Shown here piece by piece: positions 59,682 through 64,000 of a stretch of DNA of 64,000 nucleotides. This DNA comes from an uncultured Alphaproteobacteria bacterium (lineage in GTDB: Bacteria > Pseudomonadota > Alphaproteobacteria > VGEJ01). The stretch covers positions 26,953-90,952 of the forward strand of contig CAJWJK010000003.1 in NCBI GenBank assembly GCA_913041535.1. Direction: 5' to 3'. Made by a program: the position numbers and the translations under genes. Numbering within the stretch: position 1 is the first letter of the stretch; each line of letters begins with the position of its first letter. The notes beneath the pieces are model-generated. The model was not told the DNA's origin and searched no databases. It saw only the letters and a list, made by a program, of their open reading frames with translations.

Positions 59682-60206
59682 TCACAGAGCTTGCTGTGCT
59701 GTTGTGGAAGAGTCGCTTGCATTGGCATAGGGATCGCCAATTCCAATTTTCGACAGTACCTTGCGTTCCGTCGTCTCCATGAGGTCTGCCTCTGATGAGG
59801 TGGCATGATCATATCCAAGGAGGTGGAGAAGCCCATGTATCACAAGGTGGCACAGATGGGCACTGGCAGTTTTTCGTTGTTCAATCGCTTCGGAAAGAAC
59901 GCTTTCTATGCTAAGCACGATATCGCCCAAAACAATTGGAAAATCTTTACCTTTCTCTTGATTTTCTTGGTTGATAGGAAACGCAAGAACATTAGTTGGT
60001 CGGTTAAGTTTGCGATACTTTTTGTTCAATCCCTGCAAGAAATGGTCATTCGCGACTACAACACTAATCTCCACACTTGCATCTTGAAGGTGACCGGTCT
60101 CCGCCATTGCTGCTTTTATAGCTTGCCTGATTGTCGGTGAGGCGTTTGGGATAGTAGTTGAATCTGCATCAATGTAGGAAATTTCAATATGTATATGTGA
60201 CACCAT
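59682..60206 (-). CDS. ybeY: Endoribonuclease YbeY (rRNA maturation factor)
   Basis: YbeY is a metal-dependent RNase for 16S rRNA 3'-end maturation and ribosome quality control. The zinc motif HxxxHxxxxxH is present in VIHGLLHLLGYDHATSSEADLME, with NRPTNVLAFP and LGDIVLSIE. The 174-residue length is normal for alphaproteobacteria. It is 17 bases after phoH. Confidence 0.96.
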   Translation of the reverse strand: MVSHIHIEISYIDADSTTIPNASPTIRQAIKAAMAETGHLQDASVEISVVVANDHFLQGLNKKYRKLNRPTNVLAFPINQENQEKGKDFPIVLGDIVLSIESVLSEAIEQRKTASAHLCHLVIHGLLHLLGYDHATSSEADLMETTERKVLSKIGIGDPYANASDSSTTAQQAL

Positions 60207-60223
60207 CCAAATTCACCTAGTGG

Positions 60224-61210
60224 TCAACCATTTCTTGCGCCCTTCTGTTTTGTGTCTTTGCCATTGTAGGCGCGTATGATTTTCGTCACTAGGGTGTGAC
60301 GGAACACATCGTTTTCATTTAGGCGCACAACACCAATTCCTTGAGTTCCTTCAAGAATGTGTACAGCCTCTGCTAGGCCAGAAGGCGTTCCCTCGGGCAG
60401 GTCTATTTGAGAGAGATCCCCCGTTACAATCATACGTGAGCCCTCACCTAGGCGCGTCAATAGCATTTTCATCTGTACAGGCGATGTGTTCTGCGCTTCG
60501 TCCACGATTACAAATGAGTTAGCTAAAGTGCGTCCGCGCATAAAGGCCACCGGTGCGATTTCAATCTCTCCGTTATTTAAACGTTTAGATACTTGGTCGG
60601 CCGGCATCATTAAATAGAGTGCGTCGTATAGTGGGCGAAGATAGGGATCCACTTTGTCTCGTATATCACCGGGAAGAAAGCCGAGACGTTCTCCAGCTTC
60701 TACTGCTGGGCGTGATAGCACAATGCGGTCAACATGCCCCCCCATTAACATTGAGACTGCCACGCCCACCGCTAAAAAAGTCTTACCTGTGCCGGCCGGG
60801 CCGAGGGCAAAAAGAAGTTCATCCTTTTGCATCTCAAGCACGTACTGCTTTTGGTTGGCTGAGCGAGGAGTAATTGTACCTCTGCGGGTACGGATAACCA
60901 CCTGGTCAGAAAGAGAGGCGCAAGAATCTCCACCTTCAGCCATTCTTATAGCAGCATCGACATCTGCGTCAGTCACTGAAAATCCTTTGAGTAAACGAGA
61001 ATAAAGCCCATTCAACACGGTTTGTGTTGTCCGTTGTGACCAAACTTGACCGATTATAGCTATACGGTTTCCACGTGAAGAGATGGAGACATCAAGGCGG
61101 TGTTCAATTGTTGCAATATGTCGGTCATGCTCACCGAAAAGTGCATTTAGTAGTCGGTTGTCATCAAAGTCAATGACCAGAGGGGGGGGTGTCTTGGGGC
61201 TGCTTTCCAC
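60224..61210 (-). CDS. PhoH-like ATPase (YbeZ family)
   Basis: A 328-residue P-loop protein of the PhoH family, probably an RNA helicase-like ATPase that works with YbeY. Walker A is LGPAGTGKTFLAVGVA; Walker B and neighbours are NSFVIVDEAQNTSPVQMKMLLTR and MIVTGDLSQIDLP. The first start codon after the miaB stop is a GTG at 61210, with a poor ribosome site. PhoH and YbeY are next to each other in most proteobacteria. Confidence 0.95.
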   Translation of the reverse strand: MESSPKTPPPLVIDFDDNRLLNALFGEHDRHIATIEHRLDVSISSRGNRIAIIGQVWSQRTTQTVLNGLYSRLLKGFSVTDADVDAAIRMAEGGDSCASLSDQVVIRTRRGTITPRSANQKQYVLEMQKDELLFALGPAGTGKTFLAVGVAVSMLMGGHVDRIVLSRPAVEAGERLGFLPGDIRDKVDPYLRPLYDALYLMMPADQVSKRLNNGEIEIAPVAFMRGRTLANSFVIVDEAQNTSPVQMKMLLTRLGEGSRMIVTGDLSQIDLPEGTPSGLAEAVHILEGTQGIGVVRLNENDVFRHTLVTKIIRAYNGKDTKQKGARNG

Positions 61211-61249
61211 TTCTGCTATCGGGTCTGCACTGGGGCTGGTTGTCCTCTA

Positions 61250-62611
61250 TCAGTTGGTCACTTTAGGTTGCTGGAACTTATCAGTAAACAGATGACCGGA
61301 AAGACTGTTCTTGTCCACACCATCGATATTTACTTGTACAAGTTTCCCAAGAAGGGAATCAGAAGCATTGACGTGCACCATTTGCATGTGGGGGCTCCGT
61401 CCAACGAGTTGGCCATTGTGACGTCCGTGCCGTTCAAGCAATACAGAAACTGTTTTTCCAATAAATTTTTTATTAAATGAGATTTGCTGTTGGCGTAGAA
61501 GGTTTTGTAATTCAGCCAATCGAGCCTTCTTCTCATCCTCGGAAACTTGCTTCCTCATTATTGCGGCTGGAGTGCCGGGTCGTGCGCTATATTTAAATGA
61601 GTATGCCTGTGCATATTCCACCTCACGTACGAGAGTTAGCGTGTCTAAAAAATCTGCTTCGCTTTCGCCTGGAAAGCCAACAATGAAGTCACTGGATATG
61701 GCGATATCCGGTCGTGCAGTTCTAAGCTGATCGATAGCATGACGATAGTCATCAGCGGTATGGCGTCTATTCATGTCAGTTAGCACGGAGTTGGACCCAG
61801 ATTGGACGGGAAGATGAACATAAGGCATGACCTCGGGTAGTTGCCGATGCGCATCCAGCAATTCTTTATGCATATCCCGAGGGTGGGAGGTGGTATACCG
61901 TATACGTTCTAGATTGGGGAGTTCTGCCAGTTGGAATAGTAGCTCACCAAGGCTAATTTTGGATCCGTATTCATCGATGCTTAGATACGCATTAACGTTT
62001 TGTCCGAGAAGCGTAACCTCGCGCGCGCCTCGTGCTATCAATTGTGAAGCTTCTCTCAAGATGTTTCTGCTAGGTCGTGAGAACTCCTCTCCGCGTGTAT
62101 AGGGGACAACGCAAAAGGTGCAAAATTTGTTACAGCCTTCTTGAATGGTTAGGTATTCGCTAGTGCTGGCGGAAGTATTTATTTGGAGCGGGAGGTCAAA
62201 TTTCTGTTCAGCAGAGAATTCGGCGTGGAAAACTGCTTCTTTTCGTTGGGAAGATGCTAGCATCTCTGGAAGACGGTGATAAGTTTGGGGACCAAACACG
62301 ATGTCTACCCAAGGCGCCCTGGCCCAGATCTCTTCTCCCTCTGCTTGGGCGACGCAGCCGCCAACTGCGATGAGCATAGGGTTTAAGTTCTTGTCGCGTG
62401 CTGTTTTAATTTTTCGTAGTCGGCCTAACTCTGAGTAAACTTTTTCAGCTGCTTTCTCGCGAATATGACAGGTATTAAGGATCACTAGATCAGCATCGTC
62501 AGGTGAACCGACTGACCGGTAGCCATGTGGTGCAAGCACGTCTGCCATTCGAGCAGAATCATAGACATTCATCTGGCAGCCATACGTTTGAATGAACAGC
62601 GTCTTAGGCAC
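61250..62611 (-). CDS. miaB: tRNA-2-methylthio-N6-dimethylallyladenosine synthase MiaB
   Basis: MiaB is a radical-SAM methylthiotransferase that modifies A37 of tRNAs reading UNN codons. The N-terminal UPF0004 domain has cysteines in TYGCQMN, NTCHIREKA and VGGCVAQAEG for the auxiliary cluster. The radical SAM cluster is GCNKFCTFCVVPYTRG. A C-terminal TRAM domain follows (from about 385). Length 453 is normal. It starts the miaB-phoH-ybeY-lnt unit. Confidence 0.97.
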   Translation of the reverse strand: MPKTLFIQTYGCQMNVYDSARMADVLAPHGYRSVGSPDDADLVILNTCHIREKAAEKVYSELGRLRKIKTARDKNLNPMLIAVGGCVAQAEGEEIWARAPWVDIVFGPQTYHRLPEMLASSQRKEAVFHAEFSAEQKFDLPLQINTSASTSEYLTIQEGCNKFCTFCVVPYTRGEEFSRPSRNILREASQLIARGAREVTLLGQNVNAYLSIDEYGSKISLGELLFQLAELPNLERIRYTTSHPRDMHKELLDAHRQLPEVMPYVHLPVQSGSNSVLTDMNRRHTADDYRHAIDQLRTARPDIAISSDFIVGFPGESEADFLDTLTLVREVEYAQAYSFKYSARPGTPAAIMRKQVSEDEKKARLAELQNLLRQQQISFNKKFIGKTVSVLLERHGRHNGQLVGRSPHMQMVHVNASDSLLGKLVQVNIDGVDKNSLSGHLFTDKFQQPKVTN

Positions 62612-62716
62612 AGGTTTTATTTCTCTGCATGATCATCATCCTCGAGGATTAGTCCGAAAGAAAGCTGTAGTGTGTCGAAATTAGCACTGCTGTTAGTACT
62701 GTCAAGCAGGCGGCGC

Positions 62717-63544
62717 TCACGCTGATGCCTGGCGGTCAACCAGTTGATGTTGTTTGTGAGAAAAGGAATGCTTGCGTCCTGTCAAGGCTTCTGCCAAGCC
62801 TTTCTTCACCAGACCCTCGCAGTGTTTGGCTAGTGTTTTTCTTGTATCAGCTGACCCGATTGTAACGATTGGGTGAAATTGGACTACTACAGTAACGGGA
62901 CCTAAGCCGACCGCTTTCCAGAGGTGTATGCCCAATTGCATATCCCCGTACCAAGCAAAAAATGGCCTCATATGTCTGCCAAGAGGTAGATTGCCAAGTT
63001 TAGTGTATGCAACGGAAACAGGTTGCACAGTTAGGGGTGCGCCATTGATAGGTCTCTCGGCCACTCCAAGGAAAGAGCTCTTAAAAGGAAGAACCTGATG
63101 GCCGTTACTGCTAGTTCCCTCAGGGAACAATATCAAATTATCGCCCAGTTCAAGCCTGGCGATCATTTCATTACGATGTCTTATTGAATGATGTGCTTTA
63201 CGGACGATAAAAACCGATCTTTGAAGTTTAGCTAAGAGTCCTATACCTGGCCAACTAGCGACTTCTTGTTTAGCGACAAATGAGCCAGGAATGACCGAAC
63301 TTAACACTATAATGTCTAGCCAAGAACTATGATTGACGGTAAATAGCGTTGCACTTTTATCATGCCTTTTTCCGATAGTCTCAATGCGCAATCCTAGAAT
63401 TCGGCACACACCACGATGGTAGAATCCAGGAAGGGTTCGCGCGAGCGGGAGCTGGAACAGGAGTGCCCCGATTTGTACTGGTAATAACAGAAGTGTCCAA
63501 CCTACAACTGTAAGCAAGCAAACAAGTGCGCGAAGTGATTTCAT
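62717..63544 (-). CDS. plsC: 1-acyl-sn-glycerol-3-phosphate acyltransferase (PlsC family)
   Basis: A 275-residue membrane-associated acyltransferase of phospholipid synthesis. The catalytic HX4D box is VNHSSWLDIIVLSS, the substrate-binding box is LFPEGTSSNGHQVLPFKSSF, and one or two hydrophobic N-terminal segments (VCLLTVVGWTLLLLPVQIGALLF) precede them. I start at the ATG at 63544 (MKSLRALVCLLT), directly after the MucR-like gene; the longer frame overlaps that gene. It could instead be an ornithine-lipid (OlsA-like) acyltransferase. Confidence 0.9.
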   Translation of the reverse strand: MKSLRALVCLLTVVGWTLLLLPVQIGALLFQLPLARTLPGFYHRGVCRILGLRIETIGKRHDKSATLFTVNHSSWLDIIVLSSVIPGSFVAKQEVASWPGIGLLAKLQRSVFIVRKAHHSIRHRNEMIARLELGDNLILFPEGTSSNGHQVLPFKSSFLGVAERPINGAPLTVQPVSVAYTKLGNLPLGRHMRPFFAWYGDMQLGIHLWKAVGLGPVTVVVQFHPIVTIGSADTRKTLAKHCEGLVKKGLAEALTGRKHSFSHKQHQLVDRQASA

Positions 63545-63545
63545 T

Positions 63546-63878
63546 TTAACGACGGTGTCTCCGCTTAGTTTCAAGGCCAATCTGCTTTGCACGTTCACTA
63601 CGATGTATAGCATAGTTTGGCACTACCATCGGATAGTCGGGCGTTAGATCCCGGCGCTCTTTGGATTCTTTTGGCATCATGTTGTAACGACTCTTTAGAT
63701 GTCGTTTAAGAATTTTTATTTTCTTGCCATCTTCCAGGCATATTAAGAAGTTAGGCGTTATAGATCTCCTTATTGGTACGGCTGCCTCTACTTGATTTGG
63801 TTGAAGTGTTGCATTGGAGCTGCTTGCAGTTGCAAGTGTAGTATACACGCTCTCTACCAACAGTGGGAGCTCCGACAC
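63546..63878 (-). CDS. MucR/Ros-family regulator, short and atypical
   Basis: A 110-residue protein with clear MucR similarity: SELPLLVESVYTTLA, PNFLICLEDGKKIKILKRHLKSRYNM and DYPMVVPNYAIHRSERAKQIGL. MucR proteins are zinc-finger DNA-binding repressors in alphaproteobacteria. Two oddities: the finger reads C47-x2-D50-x9-H60-x3-R64, where His is normal at position 64, and the N-terminal helix is missing. The frame is closed by stops just upstream, and GTG at 63878 is the first start codon, without a ribosome site, though the preceding codons (GINVAQ) still resemble MucR. It may be a diverged paralog or a decaying gene. Confidence 0.8.
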   Translation of the reverse strand: MSELPLLVESVYTTLATASSSNATLQPNQVEAAVPIRRSITPNFLICLEDGKKIKILKRHLKSRYNMMPKESKERRDLTPDYPMVVPNYAIHRSERAKQIGLETKRRHRR

Positions 63879-64000
63879 CTGCGCAACGTTGATGCCTAGT
63901 CGCTAATTAGTCACCTATAATTAAACTTGGACGATCACTATTCATCAACATATTAGCGCTGTATTAAATGAATAAATCAAGAGATCTATAAGTGAGTAAT

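Overview
The window looks like chromosomal, origin-proximal DNA from an alphaproteobacterium of moderate GC content, probably free-living and with a compact genome. The evidence is gene order. A ferredoxin-mnmE-mnmG-rsmG-parA-parB block, a dnaA-dnaN-recF-gyrB block, a mutM/ubiE-ubiB-coaBC block beside rpsT-dnaA, and a lnt-metK-trmB-rimP-nusA-ylxR-infB-rbfA-truB-rpsO-pnp block are all arranged as in many Rhodospirillales-like genomes. A MucR/Ros-type protein, hslV with a short propeptide, and a CIRCE operator before groES agree with this. Heptose synthesis (hldE, hldD) and lnt indicate a Gram-negative envelope with LPS. I saw no tRNA, rRNA, CRISPR array, insertion sequence or prophage, so there is no clear sign of recent gene transfer.

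Layout. 1-925: partial M19 dipeptidase. 1116-2977: hslVU. 3014-12396 (minus): one tightly packed run, probably transcribed as ferredoxin, mnmE, mnmG, rsmG, parA, parB, lutA, lutB, lutC, smr; a perfect 16-bp parS lies inside rsmG. 12397-14317: gene-poor stretch with ogt and an HrcA/CIRCE-controlled groES that has no groEL next to it. 14318-18523: a YejA-like solute-binding protein, a nucleoside hydrolase and an amidase. 18692-21937: hldD, hldE and a PPP-type phosphatase. 22077-25233: an ABC exporter pair, a YcgN-like protein and a DapA-family lyase. 25265-27148: a class A penicillin-binding protein. 27259-34362: gyrB, recF, dnaN, dnaA, rpsT. 34451-41457: small exported protein, mutM, ubiE, ubiB, coaBC, moeB-like, 2-hydroxyacid dehydrogenase. 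41650-44675: SH3 protein, then a rubrerythrin / Fe-S oxidoreductase / DUF3501 operon. 44960-63878: about 19 kb on the minus strand carrying translation, RNA-processing and lipid/envelope genes.

The genes are mostly core information processing: replication start and clamp, partition, tRNA modification, ribosome maturation, transcription elongation and RNA decay. The accessory parts are lactate oxidation (lutABC), oxidative-stress or redox proteins, and small-molecule catabolism. No obviously new multi-gene system stands out. The most noteworthy points are two probable non-AUG/GUG/UUG start codons in one operon (mnmE CTG, parA ATT), the orphan groES beside about 0.5 kb of gene-free DNA, two competing places for oriC, an attenuator-like terminator before rimP, paired hairpins in the rpsO-pnp spacer, and a MucR-like protein that has lost its N-terminus and a zinc-finger histidine.
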